From assembly GCA_903881505.1 (NCBI GenBank), contig CAIRTM010000022.1, positions 1 through 64,000 on the forward strand: a DNA stretch of 64,000 nucleotides, in the 5' to 3' direction. The notes under the pieces are model-generated. The model made no database searches, was not told where the DNA came from, and worked only from the letters and a program-made list of their open reading frames with translations. The translations under genes and the position numbers were made by a program. Origin of the DNA: an uncultured delta proteobacterium (GTDB lineage: Bacteria > Desulfobacterota > WTBG01 > CAIYCZ01 > CAIRTM01). Below are positions 45,418 through 54,639 of this stretch, piece after piece. Each line of letters begins with the position of its first letter. Position 1 is the first letter of the stretch.

Positions 45418-45442
45418 GTCGTGCTGCTGACGTTGGATCGGA

Positions 45443-46135
45443 TTAGCCGAAAAGACGGTTGCGCATGATAACCATCAGTGCTTTCAATCCGTCTGCGGCG
45501 TGGATTTTTTTACCCTGGCCGTAGGTCCTTGGCTCAAAGGCAATCGGAACTTCCGCAATTTTTTTTGTGCACAATGCCAGCTTGTTGCTGATTTCAAAGT
45601 CCAGGTCGAATCCGCAGCAGTGCAGCTCGAGCGACTGCAGCAGCGCTGTGCGCACCAGCTTGTAGTTTGTGGCCACATCGGTAAAAGCGCTGCCGAAGAG
45701 CAGATTGGTCAGGAATGTTAAAAATCGCACCCCCCAGTAGTTGACCGCATAATGATGGTAGCGGCGTTCGCCGAGCACGCGTGAGCCGTAGACAGCGTCG
45801 AGGCCTTCGCTCAGCGCCTTGAGCAGCAGCGCTTTGTACTGGCGGGGATGGTACTCGAGATCGGCGTCCTGCGTGATCGTGTAATCGCCGGTGCACAGCG
45901 GTATGGCGGTCCGGATTGAATTGCCTTTGCCGAGGTTGCGGCTCTGCAGCACGATGCGTACATTGCCCGCTGTTATCGTCTTCAGCAGCTCCCGGGTGCC
46001 GTCGGTTGAAAAATTATCTACGATGATAATTTCTTTTTCCCAGCCCGGTTCAAGCTCTGCGCTCTGGACGCGTTCAAGGATTTCAAGGATGGTGCCTTTT
46101 TCATTATAGACACAAATAATAACGGAGAGTTTCAA
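45443..46135 (-). CDS. GT2-family glycosyltransferase, dolichyl-phosphate-mannose-synthase-like (230 aa)
   Basis: A GT-A fold enzyme: nucleotide-binding start LSVIICVYNEKGTILEILERV, the metal-binding QDADLEYHP (DxD), and the acceptor region NKLALCTKKIAEVPIAFEPRTYGQGKKI. It resembles dolichyl-phosphate mannose synthase-like enzymes that load a polyprenyl phosphate with a sugar. That would supply donor to the neighbouring GT-C-like proteins. No membrane helices are seen. The gene is read away from rfbF; the 200-base gap includes the rfbF promoter. Confidence 0.85.
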   Translation of the reverse strand: MKLSVIICVYNEKGTILEILERVQSAELEPGWEKEIIIVDNFSTDGTRELLKTITAGNVRIVLQSRNLGKGNSIRTAIPLCTGDYTITQDADLEYHPRQYKALLLKALSEGLDAVYGSRVLGERRYHHYAVNYWGVRFLTFLTNLLFGSAFTDVATNYKLVRTALLQSLELHCCGFDLDFEISNKLALCTKKIAEVPIAFEPRTYGQGKKIHAADGLKALMVIMRNRLFG

Positions 46136-46174
46136 CGATGGTCTCTCTTTCCGGGGCCGTAATGTAATATCCGT

Positions 46175-46203
46175 TTACTTATTGAATGATTGCAATTATA
46201 ATT
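46175..46203 (+). promoter_or_regulatory. Putative sigma-70 promoter of rfbF
   Basis: TTTACT (46175-46180), 17 bases, then TATAAT (46198-46203), a perfect -10. Transcription would start near 46210, with a leader of about 127 bases. Confidence 0.6.
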
Positions 46204-46336
46204 TGCAGCCGGTATAAAGTCAATGCATGTTAGCGGGCAGCACCCCGGCCCCAGAGGCCGCCGGATGTGGACCATGCTGGCGATGAAGCCCACACCCGCT
46301 GCTCATAATCACAATCAGCATACAAGGACCTTTTCA

Positions 46337-47119
46337 ATGAAAGTAGTGATACTGTGCGGCGGCAAGGGTACGCGACTGGCCGAGGAAACCGAATTCAGGC
46401 CCAAGCCGATGGTTGAAATCGGAGGGCGGCCGATACTGTGGCACATCATGAAAATTTATTCCGCATTCGGGTTCAACGAGTTTATCCTGTGCCTGGGCTA
46501 CAAAGGGGATTTGATAAAAGAGTATTTTTTAAACTTTGACCTGATGAACAGCGATTTTACGATTGCGTACGGAAGCCATAACAAGCAGATTGACGTGCAC
46601 AGTTCCCGCGCGCGCGAAAACTGGAAGGTAACCCTGGTTGATACGGGCCTGAATACCATGCCGGGTTCGCGCATAAAAAAAATAGCGCCGTTCATTGAAG
46701 ACGACACCTTCATGATGACCTATGGCGACGGCGTCGCCGATATCGACATCGGCAAACTTGCCGCGTTCCACCGGCAGCATAAAAAACTCGCCACGGTTAC
46801 CGGGGTCCGCCCGCTGGCTCGCTTCGGCGTACTTTCAACCGAGGGCAGCCGCGTTGCCGCCTTCAGTGAAAAACCGCAGATTGAGGAAGGCCATATCAAC
46901 GGCGGGTTTTTTGTATTAAACCGCAGGGTGCTGGATTATCTCGATGATTCTGAAACGTGCGTATTCGAGCGCGATCCGATGGAGCGCCTGGCGCGTGAAG
47001 GCGAGCTGATGGTATACTTCCATCACGGGTACTGGCATTGCATGGATACCGTGCGTGACCGTGATATGCTTGAACAGGAATGGAACAAAGATAAGCCGGC
47101 ATGGAAAATATGGGGGTGA
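46337..47119 (+). CDS. rfbF: Glucose-1-phosphate cytidylyltransferase (260 aa)
   Basis: Makes CDP-glucose from CTP and glucose 1-phosphate, the entry to CDP-3,6-dideoxyhexoses. It starts with the nucleotidyltransferase motif KVVILCGGKGTRLAEETEFRPKPMVEIGGRPILWHI; YGDGVADID is the metal-binding region and HHGYWHCMDTVRD the typical C-terminus of RfbF. The start at 46337 has AAGGA upstream; the frame back to 46223 is not needed. One base separates it from the next gene, the expected partner. Confidence 0.93.
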   Translation: MKVVILCGGKGTRLAEETEFRPKPMVEIGGRPILWHIMKIYSAFGFNEFILCLGYKGDLIKEYFLNFDLMNSDFTIAYGSHNKQIDVHSSRARENWKVTLVDTGLNTMPGSRIKKIAPFIEDDTFMMTYGDGVADIDIGKLAAFHRQHKKLATVTGVRPLARFGVLSTEGSRVAAFSEKPQIEEGHINGGFFVLNRRVLDYLDDSETCVFERDPMERLAREGELMVYFHHGYWHCMDTVRDRDMLEQEWNKDKPAWKIWG

Positions 47120-47120
47120 C

Positions 47121-48101
47121 ATGAGCGCGTTCTGGCCTGGGAAAAGGGTTTTTATCACCGGAATTACCGGTTTCGTGGGCTATTGGCTCGCGGAGCATCT
47201 GCTGGCGAAGGGGGCGTGTGTCGTCGGCCTGGTGCGTGACTGGGTGCCTGAGTCCAATTTTTCACGTTTCCGGCTCGGCGAGCGTATCACGGTCGTGTCG
47301 GGTACGCTTGAGGATTATGCCCTCTTGGAGCGCACGCTTAATGAATATGATATCGATACGGTATTCCACCTGGGTGCGCAGACGCAGGTCGGCGTCGGGA
47401 ACCGCAGCCCTCTGGCGACATTTGAAACCAACATCCGGGGCACATGGAATCTGCTTGAAGCCTGCCGCATGCATGCCGCCGCCGTCCGGCGCGTTGTGGT
47501 TGCGTCAAGCGACAAGGCCTATGGCGACCAGGACAAACTGCCCTATACCGAGGATGCGCCCCTGCAGGGGAAACACCCCTATGATGTTTCCAAGAGCTGC
47601 ACGGATCTGCTGGCTTCAACGTATTTCAATACCTACGGGCTGCCGGTCTGCATAACGCGCTGCGGCAATATCTACGGTCCCGGGGACACGAATCTCAGCC
47701 GGCTGATTCCGGGAATCATTACCTGGGTGCTCAGGGGGGAGCCGATCGTGATCCGCAGTGACGGCACGCTGGTGCGTGATTACTTTTATGTCCGGGACGC
47801 TGTCAGCGCCTACGTGCTGCTTGCCGAAACCATGGAAGCACGGTCGGTTGTCGGCGAAGCCTTCAATTTCAGCAGCGGATTGCGCATAAGCGTTCTTGAT
47901 ATGACAAAAAAAATATTGTCTGTCATGGATAAAAGCGATCATCCGGTACAGATTCTCAATGAGGCACGAGGTGAAATAAAGGATCAGTATCTTTCCAGTG
48001 ACAAAGCTTCCCGTCTGCTCGGCTGGCAGCCGTCCTGCGGTCTTGAAGAAGCTCTGGCCGAGACCATCGAATACTATGCACACGTGCTTCGGGAACGGTG
48101 A
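47121..48101 (+). CDS. NAD-dependent epimerase/dehydratase, probable CDP-glucose 4,6-dehydratase (326 aa)
   Basis: A short-chain dehydrogenase: NAD-binding GITGFVGYWLAEHLL, catalytic YDVSK (YxxxK) with upstream Ser in VASSDKAYGD, and NIYGPGDTNLSRLIPG. Following rfbF, the natural substrate is CDP-glucose, giving CDP-4-keto-6-deoxyglucose (RfbG). Members for GDP-mannose look alike, so sequence alone is not decisive. Start at 47121 with GGGGGTG upstream. The next enzymes of this sugar pathway are not in the window. Confidence 0.82.
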   Translation: MSAFWPGKRVFITGITGFVGYWLAEHLLAKGACVVGLVRDWVPESNFSRFRLGERITVVSGTLEDYALLERTLNEYDIDTVFHLGAQTQVGVGNRSPLATFETNIRGTWNLLEACRMHAAAVRRVVVASSDKAYGDQDKLPYTEDAPLQGKHPYDVSKSCTDLLASTYFNTYGLPVCITRCGNIYGPGDTNLSRLIPGIITWVLRGEPIVIRSDGTLVRDYFYVRDAVSAYVLLAETMEARSVVGEAFNFSSGLRISVLDMTKKILSVMDKSDHPVQILNEARGEIKDQYLSSDKASRLLGWQPSCGLEEALAETIEYYAHVLRER

Positions 48102-48248
48102 GAGCAGCCGTTTTTAAAGGAAAGGTAAAAATAATTTATTTTTTTGATTTTTGCTTGATTTTGCCCGGGCTGAGTTGTATTACATTGCATGACCGATGCA
48201 TGCATCGGGAATCCCGTTTCAACATCGTCATACAGGGGGATGCGCGAC

Positions 48249-48623
48249 ATGGCCGGTGAAAAAATACTCATCGTTGATGATGAAGAGAATGTACGCTTTT
48301 TGTATGAGCAGGAGTTGATTGATGAGGGATATCAGACCGTGCTGGCGCGTGACGGCAAGGAATGTCTTGCAAAGGTCACAGCCGAAAATCCCGACCTGGT
48401 GCTGCTTGATATACGTATGCCCAAGATGGACGGGCTGGAAGCCATCGGCAAGATTATAGAGCTGAATAAAAATATTCCGATCATCATCAATTCGGCATAT
48501 TCGACCTATAAGGATGATTTCATGAGCTGGGCCGCGGACGCGTACGTGGTCAAATCCTATGACCTTGACACCTTGAAATCAACCATCCGCGAGGTGCTCG
48601 CGAAAAAAAACGTACGGCAATGA
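48249..48623 (+). CDS. Single-domain response regulator (124 aa)
   Basis: A CheY-like receiver alone: acidic pocket IVDDEENVR, phospho-Asp in LVLLDIRMPKMDG, and switch residues (NSAY, VVKSYD, with Lys). No output domain. The AGGGGGA ribosome site decides the start at 48249. The stop overlaps the glgC start (ATGA), so the receiver and GlgC are made together. It could control a kinase pathway or bind GlgC directly; the latter is a guess. Confidence 0.85.
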   Translation: MAGEKILIVDDEENVRFLYEQELIDEGYQTVLARDGKECLAKVTAENPDLVLLDIRMPKMDGLEAIGKIIELNKNIPIIINSAYSTYKDDFMSWAADAYVVKSYDLDTLKSTIREVLAKKNVRQ

Positions 48624-49837
48624 ATACAATTCTTGCGATGATAATGGCCGGGGGCAAGGGAGAGCGTCTCTATCCCCTGACGCGCGACCGCGCCAAGCCC
48701 GCTGTTCCGTTCGGCGGTACACACCGTATCATCGATTTTACCATCAGTAACTGCGTCAATTCCGACATACGCAAAATCTATATTCTAGCGCAGTACAAGT
48801 CGCTGTCGCTCGACCGGCATATTCAGCGCGCCTGGAATTTCCTCAGCAGCCGCATTGGCGAGTTTGTCTATATCATCCACGCTCAGCAGCGCATAAACGA
48901 GACCTGGTACAAAGGCACGGCCGATGCGATTTATCAGAATTTTTATACGCTGCAGCAGGAGAGGCCCGACCTCGTTCTGGTTCTGTCCGGTGATCATATC
49001 TATAAGATGGATTATCGTCCCATGATCGAGGAGCATCTGAAGAAGAAAGCCGATCTTACGATCGCCACGTACCAGGTTCCCGCAGAGCAGTCGCGCCATT
49101 TCGGCGTTCTGCAGATTGACCGCTCCGGGCGCGTCAGGGGGTTTCAGGAAAAGCCGGAGAATCCGGGGACCATACCCGGCCGGGCTGACAGCATTCTGAT
49201 CAACATGGGGGTCTATGTCTTCAACACGGACGTTTTGGTCAAGCGCCTGATCGAAAATGCCCGCCAGCCAGATACCGAGCACGATTTCGGCAAGGATATT
49301 ATTCCTTCAATGCTCAAAAGCGACCGGGTTTTCGCCTATTCGCATGTCAAACGCGCCACAGGAGAGCCGGCCTACTGGAAAGACGTCGGCACCATCGAGG
49401 CCTATTACGAGGCAAACTTCGATCTGCTGGATGAGTCCTCGGGCATAGACCTGTATGAAAGGAGATGGCCGATTTATACGTTTGAGAAGCAGGCGCCGCC
49501 AGCACGCATTATCGGTTTCGAAGAGCATGAGGGTACATTGTACGGTGTGGCAGCCGACTCGATTATATCCAAAGGGTGCCATATCCGCGGAGCCCATATC
49601 AGCAACTCGATTCTGTCGCCGAATGTAAGCATTGACCGGCGTTCAACCGTGAAGGGATCAATTGTTCTGGACAATGTTCATATCGGCCGCAACTGCTTCG
49701 TGCAGAATGCCATTATCGACAAGGAAACCGTGATTCCCGACGGCACCGAGATCGGCTGCAACCGGGAGCGTGACGGGCGTTTATTCACCGTCAGTGAATC
49801 CGGCATTGTCGTGATTGCCCGCGGTTCAACCCTGTAA
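48620..49837 (+). CDS. glgC: Glucose-1-phosphate adenylyltransferase GlgC (405 aa)
   Basis: Makes ADP-glucose for glycogen. Motifs are complete: AMIMAGGKGERLYPLTRDRAKPAVPFGG, SGDHIYKMDY, FQEKPENPGTI, DFGKDIIPSML, EPAYWKDVGTIEAYYEAN. A left-handed beta-helix with allosteric site fills the C-terminal third. It is coupled to the upstream receiver by a four-base overlap. No glgA or glgB is adjacent. Confidence 0.95.
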   Translation: MNTILAMIMAGGKGERLYPLTRDRAKPAVPFGGTHRIIDFTISNCVNSDIRKIYILAQYKSLSLDRHIQRAWNFLSSRIGEFVYIIHAQQRINETWYKGTADAIYQNFYTLQQERPDLVLVLSGDHIYKMDYRPMIEEHLKKKADLTIATYQVPAEQSRHFGVLQIDRSGRVRGFQEKPENPGTIPGRADSILINMGVYVFNTDVLVKRLIENARQPDTEHDFGKDIIPSMLKSDRVFAYSHVKRATGEPAYWKDVGTIEAYYEANFDLLDESSGIDLYERRWPIYTFEKQAPPARIIGFEEHEGTLYGVAADSIISKGCHIRGAHISNSILSPNVSIDRRSTVKGSIVLDNVHIGRNCFVQNAIIDKETVIPDGTEIGCNRERDGRLFTVSESGIVVIARGSTL

Positions 49838-49951
49838 GCCCCGCTGTTTCAGCACCGGGAGCGGAACGGGCTGGCACGCCCTCAAAGCATCTCCGCCCTT
49901 GCTGTATTTCCCCGCTTGTGTTTATTGCGACATCATGGACCGGAGGGCAAC

Positions 49952-50524
49952 TCAGGCTTTCGCGATGCGCCGCAGGCAGTCGCGCGCGAAGCGGGCTGGA
50001 CCGGACGCGTAGAGATCGCCGCCGTGTATATCATTGATAACAACTGCCGGGAACAGTGTGACTTCAATGCGCCGCAGGGCCTCTGCGCCAAGTTCAGGGT
50101 AGGCAACTGTTTCGCAGCTGCGGATACATTGAGAAAGCAGGGCGCCTGCTCCGCCGACAGCTGCAAAGTATACGGCCCGGTAACGCTGCATGGCCGCTGT
50201 TACTTCACGTGAGCGCGGGCCCTTCCCGATCATCGCTTGCAAGCCTGCCCCGAGCAGGCGCCGCGTATAGGCATCCATGCGTCCGCTGGTTGTCGGGCCT
50301 GCGGACCCGATACAGCGTCCGGGCGGCGCCGGCGAGGGGCCCATGTAATAGATGGTCTGCCCCGCAACCTCAAAAGGGGGATTGCCGTTTTCCAGGGCTT
50401 CAACCAGGCGTTTGTGGGCCGCATCGCGGGCGACGTAGAGCATGCCGCTGATGAGTACCTGGTCGCCGCAGCGCAGCTTTTCAATGACCTCCTGGCGCAT
50501 CGGGGATATGACTTCAATCGGCAT
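49952..50524 (-). CDS. Fumarase/tartrate dehydratase beta-domain protein (190 aa)
   Basis: Matches the C-terminal (beta) domain of class I Fe-S hydro-lyases (fumarase, L-tartrate dehydratase): GDQVLISGMLYVARDAAHKRL, PAPPGRCIGSAGPTTSGRMD and MIGKG. In two-subunit enzymes this subunit pairs with an Fe-S alpha subunit, which is not adjacent here. ACTGGACTCC-type spacing with AGGA precedes the start. Probably part of a two-gene enzyme split in the genome. Confidence 0.85.
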   Translation of the reverse strand: MPIEVISPMRQEVIEKLRCGDQVLISGMLYVARDAAHKRLVEALENGNPPFEVAGQTIYYMGPSPAPPGRCIGSAGPTTSGRMDAYTRRLLGAGLQAMIGKGPRSREVTAAMQRYRAVYFAAVGGAGALLSQCIRSCETVAYPELGAEALRRIEVTLFPAVVINDIHGGDLYASGPARFARDCLRRIAKA

Positions 50525-50664
50525 GTGGAGTCCTGCTCACAGTATGCTGCGCGGTGACGCGTGGTGTCCCGTGTTTTCCGTGCAGATTATCAGTCTCTGC
50601 TGAAGGCGTCAAGGGCGTAGTGGTTTTGACCCGCGAATGCGGACGGCTGCGTTTTAAAAGATGG

Positions 50665-50693
50665 TAGACGTGAATGCCCAATTAGAGTATATT
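50665..50693 (+). promoter_or_regulatory. Putative promoter of pyrD
   Basis: TAGACG (50665-50670), 17 bases, then TATATT (50688-50693). It lies about 72 bases before the pyrD start in a 240-base gap and could drive pyrD-ispG-proS-rel. Confidence 0.45.
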
Positions 50694-50764
50694 TTAAAGC
50701 CGTCTAGCCTGTCTGAAGGATTTATCTTTACCTGCCGTCGACGCAGGACCGGTGAACGGATGTG

Positions 50765-51676
50765 ATGCCTGATATTTCAGTACAAATCGCTTCGCTGCAT
50801 CTGAAAAATCCTGTGATTGCGGCTTCGGGTACGTTCGGCTACGGTCAGGAGTATGCCGGCCTGGTCGAAGACGGTGTTTTCGGTGCCCTGGTCACAAAGG
50901 GCATTTCACTGTTGCCTGCGCCCGGCAACCCCGGTCCCCGGATCGTTGAAACGCCATCGGGCATGCTGAACGCGATCGGTTTGCAGAATATCGGGCTCGA
51001 GGCATTCGTCAGCGAGAAAATGCCGCTGCTGCGCGCATGTATGACTCCGGTTATCGTCAATTTTTACGGCACTACGGCTGAGCAGTATGTTGAACTTGCA
51101 GAAAGGCTTTCGGACGTTGAGGGCATTGCGGCGCTTGAGGCGAACATATCGTGTCCGAATATCAAGCAGGGCGGTGTTTCCTTCGGAACGGATGAGCGCA
51201 TGGCCGCCGGGATAACGGAACGTATCCGTGCCGCCACCCGGCTGCCCCTGATCGTCAAGCTGACCCCGAATGCCGCCGACATCGCCCGGATCGCCCGCAG
51301 CGTGGAGCAGGCCGGGGCGGATGCGCTGTCGCTGATCAATACCCTGACCGGTATGGTGATTGACCCGGAAACACGCCGACCGCTACTTGCCAACATAACC
51401 GGGGGGCTTTCGGGGCCTGCGATCCGTCCGATAGCCGTGCGCATGGTATGGCAGGTGTGCCGGGCAGTGCGTATCCCGGTGATAGGGCTGGGCGGCATCA
51501 TGAGCGCCGGCGACGCCTTGCAGTTCTTGATTGCCGGCGCCTGCGCCGTTCAGATCGGCACTGGCCTGTTCGTTGATCCGGCGATTGCAGGCCGTGTCGC
51601 GGCAGGGATCAGGCAGTATATGGAAGCGCATGGCTTTGAGCGTCTGGACCAGATCGTCGGAAGCTTAATCGTCTGA
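50765..51676 (+). CDS. pyrD: Dihydroorotate dehydrogenase B, catalytic subunit (303 aa)
   Basis: Oxidises dihydroorotate to orotate in pyrimidine synthesis; the type 1B form works with PyrK and NAD. FMN-barrel motifs: NPVIAASGTFGYGQEYAG, NAIGLQNIG, EANISCPNIKQGG with the catalytic Cys, LIVKLTPNA and IGLGGIMSAGDALQFLIAGACAVQIGTG. The pyrK gene is not beside it. ATG at 50765 is preferred over the GTG three bases earlier. Confidence 0.95.
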   Translation: MPDISVQIASLHLKNPVIAASGTFGYGQEYAGLVEDGVFGALVTKGISLLPAPGNPGPRIVETPSGMLNAIGLQNIGLEAFVSEKMPLLRACMTPVIVNFYGTTAEQYVELAERLSDVEGIAALEANISCPNIKQGGVSFGTDERMAAGITERIRAATRLPLIVKLTPNAADIARIARSVEQAGADALSLINTLTGMVIDPETRRPLLANITGGLSGPAIRPIAVRMVWQVCRAVRIPVIGLGGIMSAGDALQFLIAGACAVQIGTGLFVDPAIAGRVAAGIRQYMEAHGFERLDQIVGSLIV

Positions 51677-51740
51677 TATCGGGACGGGAATCGCTTAATC
51701 AAATTGCATGGCCTGCTCGGCCGCTGCAGGAGGCCCTGGC

Positions 51741-52841
51741 GTGAAAAAACGCAGGCATACAAAAAAAATTATGGTCGGGAGCGTGCCGGTGGGCGGCAGT
51801 GCGCCGGTGAGCGTGCAGTCCATGACCAGTACCGACACACGCGACGCAGGTGCAACCATTCGCCAGATACGAAGGCTTGAGCGTGCCGGCTGCGATATCG
51901 TGCGTGTCGCGGTTCCCGACGAGCAGGCCGCTTCTGCCCTGCGGACGATCGTGGATGCTGCCCGCATACCGGTTGTAGCCGACATTCATTTCAGTCACCG
52001 GCTTGCGCTGCAGAGCCTTGAGGCGGGTGTGCACGGCCTGCGGATTAATCCCGGCAATATCGGCCCGGCCGCCCGGGTGCGCCAGGTTGTTGATGCCGCC
52101 CGGCAGCGCGGCGTGCCGATCAGGATCGGTATCAATGCAGGTTCGCTCGAGAAGGACATCTTGAAAAAGTACGGCCGTCCGTGCGCTCAGGCCCTGGCGG
52201 AAAGCGCACTTCGCAACGTCGGCCTTATTGAGGACATGGGCTATGACCGGATCAAAATTTCGATCAAGTCGGCTGATGTACCGACAACTATCGATGCCTA
52301 CCGGCTGGTTTCAAAAAAAACGCGGCATCCGCTTCATATCGGGGTGACCGAGGCGGGAACGCTGCTTTCGGGAACCATAAAGTCCGCGATCGGCCTTGGG
52401 GTCCTTTTGCACGAGGGCATTGGCGACACGATGCGTGTCTCGCTTTCTGCCGACCCGGTTGAGGAGGTGCGGGTCGGCTTTGCGATACTGCAGTGTCTGG
52501 GGCTGCGGCGCAGGGGCCCCGAGCTCATTTCATGCCCGACATGCGGACGCCGCCAGATAGATGTCGTGCGCCTGGCATCACGGGTTGAAAAACACCTGGT
52601 GCGCAGCCGTGCGCCGATTTCGGTTGCCGTGATGGGGTGTGAGGTGAACGGCCCCGGGGAGGCTCGCGAGGCTGATATCGGCATAGCCGGCAGCCGCAGG
52701 CGCGGCGTGATATTCCGAAAGGGGCGTATCGTAAAAACATGCCCGCAGGAGCGCGTGTTTGATGAGTTTCTGCGGGAGCTCGCTCTGCTTGTGCGCGAGA
52801 CGGCAGGCCCCGGGGAACCGGATACCGGTAAACATTCATGA
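51741..52841 (+). CDS. ispG: 4-Hydroxy-3-methylbut-2-enyl diphosphate synthase IspG (366 aa)
   Basis: The penultimate MEP-pathway enzyme, converting MEcPP to HMBPP with a [4Fe-4S] cluster. TIM-barrel start VGSVPVGGSAPVSVQSMTSTDT, then DIHFSHRLALQ, and the cluster ligands in SCPTCGR and MGCEVNGPGEA. GTG at 51741, with AGGAGG seven bases upstream, is the start; the ATG-led frame from 51708 is in front of that site. It is 64 bases after pyrD. Confidence 0.95.
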   Translation: MKKRRHTKKIMVGSVPVGGSAPVSVQSMTSTDTRDAGATIRQIRRLERAGCDIVRVAVPDEQAASALRTIVDAARIPVVADIHFSHRLALQSLEAGVHGLRINPGNIGPAARVRQVVDAARQRGVPIRIGINAGSLEKDILKKYGRPCAQALAESALRNVGLIEDMGYDRIKISIKSADVPTTIDAYRLVSKKTRHPLHIGVTEAGTLLSGTIKSAIGLGVLLHEGIGDTMRVSLSADPVEEVRVGFAILQCLGLRRRGPELISCPTCGRRQIDVVRLASRVEKHLVRSRAPISVAVMGCEVNGPGEAREADIGIAGSRRRGVIFRKGRIVKTCPQERVFDEFLRELALLVRETAGPGEPDTGKHS

Positions 52842-52881
52842 ACCGGCCGTATGTATCCGGCGGTGATCAAGAGGAGACAGC

Positions 52882-54594
52882 ATGCGTTATACCCAGTTTC
52901 TGATTCCGACACTGCGTGAAGTGCCGGCTGATGCAGAAGTCGTCAGCCATCAGTTGATGCTGCGCTCAGGCATGATCCGCAAGCTGGCCGCAGGTATTTA
53001 TTCCACGCTTCCGCTGGGCGAGCGCGTGATGCGCAAAACCGCGCAGATCGTGCGCGAGGAAATGAACCGGGCCGGCGCCCTTGAATTGACCCTGCCGTTT
53101 GTGCAGCCGGCTGAATTGTGGCATGAGAGCGGGCGCTGGAATGCGTACGGCAAAGAGCTGCTGCGCCTGAAGGACCGCAATGAGCGCGAGTTCTGCCTCG
53201 GCCCCACCCATGAAGAGGTCATTACCGACGTGGCGCGCGGCCTGATTTCTTCCTATAAGCAGCTGCCGGTAACGCTGTACCAGCTTCATATAAAGTTCCG
53301 CGATGAAATCCGCCCGCGTTTCGGCGTTATGCGCGCACGGGAATTCGTCATGAAGGATGCCTACAGCTTCGATGCCGACGAGGCCGCAGCAGAGCGCAGC
53401 TACATGAAAATGTATGAGGCATACACGAATATTTTTGCGCGCCTGGGCCTGCGTTTCCGGGCTGTTGAGGCTGACAGCGGCCCGATCGGCGGCAGCTTTT
53501 CCCATGAGTTCATGGTGCTTGCTGATACGGGCGAGGATGTGATCGTGACCTGTACTGCATGCGACTACGCCGCAAACACCGAGAAGGCGGAGATACGCGT
53601 GCCTGACGCGGTCGAAGCGGCGGCTGATCAGTTCGGAGCGCTTGCTCGCGTGGCAACGCCGGATATGCGGACCATCGACGAGGTGTGCTCGTTTTTGAAA
53701 ACCGGGCCCGCGTCGGTCATAAAAACGCTGGTCTTTGATACAGGGGAAGGGGCGGTTGTAGCGCTTGTGCGCGGCGATCATGATATCAATGAGATCAAGC
53801 TTAAGAATTATCTCGCGTGCAGCGAACTGGCCCTGGCCGATGAGGACCTGATTGAAAAGGTGACTGGCGCGCCGCGCGGGTTTGCCGGCCCCGAGGGCTT
53901 GAGCGGCGTGCGCATCATTGCCGACTACGGACTGAAGGGCTGTTTCAACATGGTTGCCGGCGGCAACGAGCGTGATATGCATGTCGTTAACCTTAACTTC
54001 GTCCGTGATTTCAATGTTGATGCGTTCGCCGACATACGGCTTGCCGGGCAGGGCGATGCCTGCCCGCGCTGCGGAAAGCCCCTCACCACGACACGCGGCA
54101 TCGAGGTCGGCCATATTTTCAAGCTGGGCACCAAGTACAGCACGTCCATGCGGGCCGAGTTCCTTGATGCGCGGGGCGAGTCGCATCCTATGGTTATGGG
54201 CTGCTACGGGATCGGTGTCGGCCGGACCGTGGCGGCCGCAATCGAGCAGTCCCATGACGGCGACGGCATCATATTTCCCGCGCCGATCGCTCCGTTTACC
54301 GTGCTGATCGTACTGGTTAATCCCACCGACGCTCAACAGCATCAGATTGCCGTTGACCTGTATGAAAAGCTGCTCGGCCATGGTGTCGAGGTTCTGCTTG
54401 ACGATCGCGACGAACGCCCCGGCATTAAGTTCAAGGACGCCGACCTGATCGGCATTCCTTTGCGGGTGACGGTGGGACGCAATGCCGTCAAGGACGGCCT
54501 GATTGACATCAAGTGGCGTAAAACCGGCGCCCAGGCTCAGGCCGCATTGACTGATGCCGTCGAAAACGTGCTCGAAGCGCTGCCCAATTTATAA
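52882..54594 (+). CDS. proS: Prolyl-tRNA synthetase ProS (570 aa)
   Basis: A bacterial-type class II synthetase with the editing domain. Motif 2 region (CLGPTHEEVITDVA, FRDEIRPRFGVMRAREFVMKDAYSFD), INS editing domain between about 220 and 400 (KTLVFDTGEGAVVALVRGDHDINEIKLKN), motif 3 (GCYGIGVGRTVAAAIEQ) and the anticodon-binding domain. Good AGAGGAGA ribosome site, 40 bases after ispG. Confidence 0.97.
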   Translation: MRYTQFLIPTLREVPADAEVVSHQLMLRSGMIRKLAAGIYSTLPLGERVMRKTAQIVREEMNRAGALELTLPFVQPAELWHESGRWNAYGKELLRLKDRNEREFCLGPTHEEVITDVARGLISSYKQLPVTLYQLHIKFRDEIRPRFGVMRAREFVMKDAYSFDADEAAAERSYMKMYEAYTNIFARLGLRFRAVEADSGPIGGSFSHEFMVLADTGEDVIVTCTACDYAANTEKAEIRVPDAVEAAADQFGALARVATPDMRTIDEVCSFLKTGPASVIKTLVFDTGEGAVVALVRGDHDINEIKLKNYLACSELALADEDLIEKVTGAPRGFAGPEGLSGVRIIADYGLKGCFNMVAGGNERDMHVVNLNFVRDFNVDAFADIRLAGQGDACPRCGKPLTTTRGIEVGHIFKLGTKYSTSMRAEFLDARGESHPMVMGCYGIGVGRTVAAAIEQSHDGDGIIFPAPIAPFTVLIVLVNPTDAQQHQIAVDLYEKLLGHGVEVLLDDRDERPGIKFKDADLIGIPLRVTVGRNAVKDGLIDIKWRKTGAQAQAALTDAVENVLEALPNL

Positions 54595-54639
54595 CGTGCC
54601 GGTTGTGGCCGCCGGCGCAGGCGTCAGGTATCAGGTGTC

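Noticed and set aside
52966..54381. 471-codon minus-strand frame across proS
   Set aside because: Antisense shadow caused by codon bias of proS; no domain recognisable.
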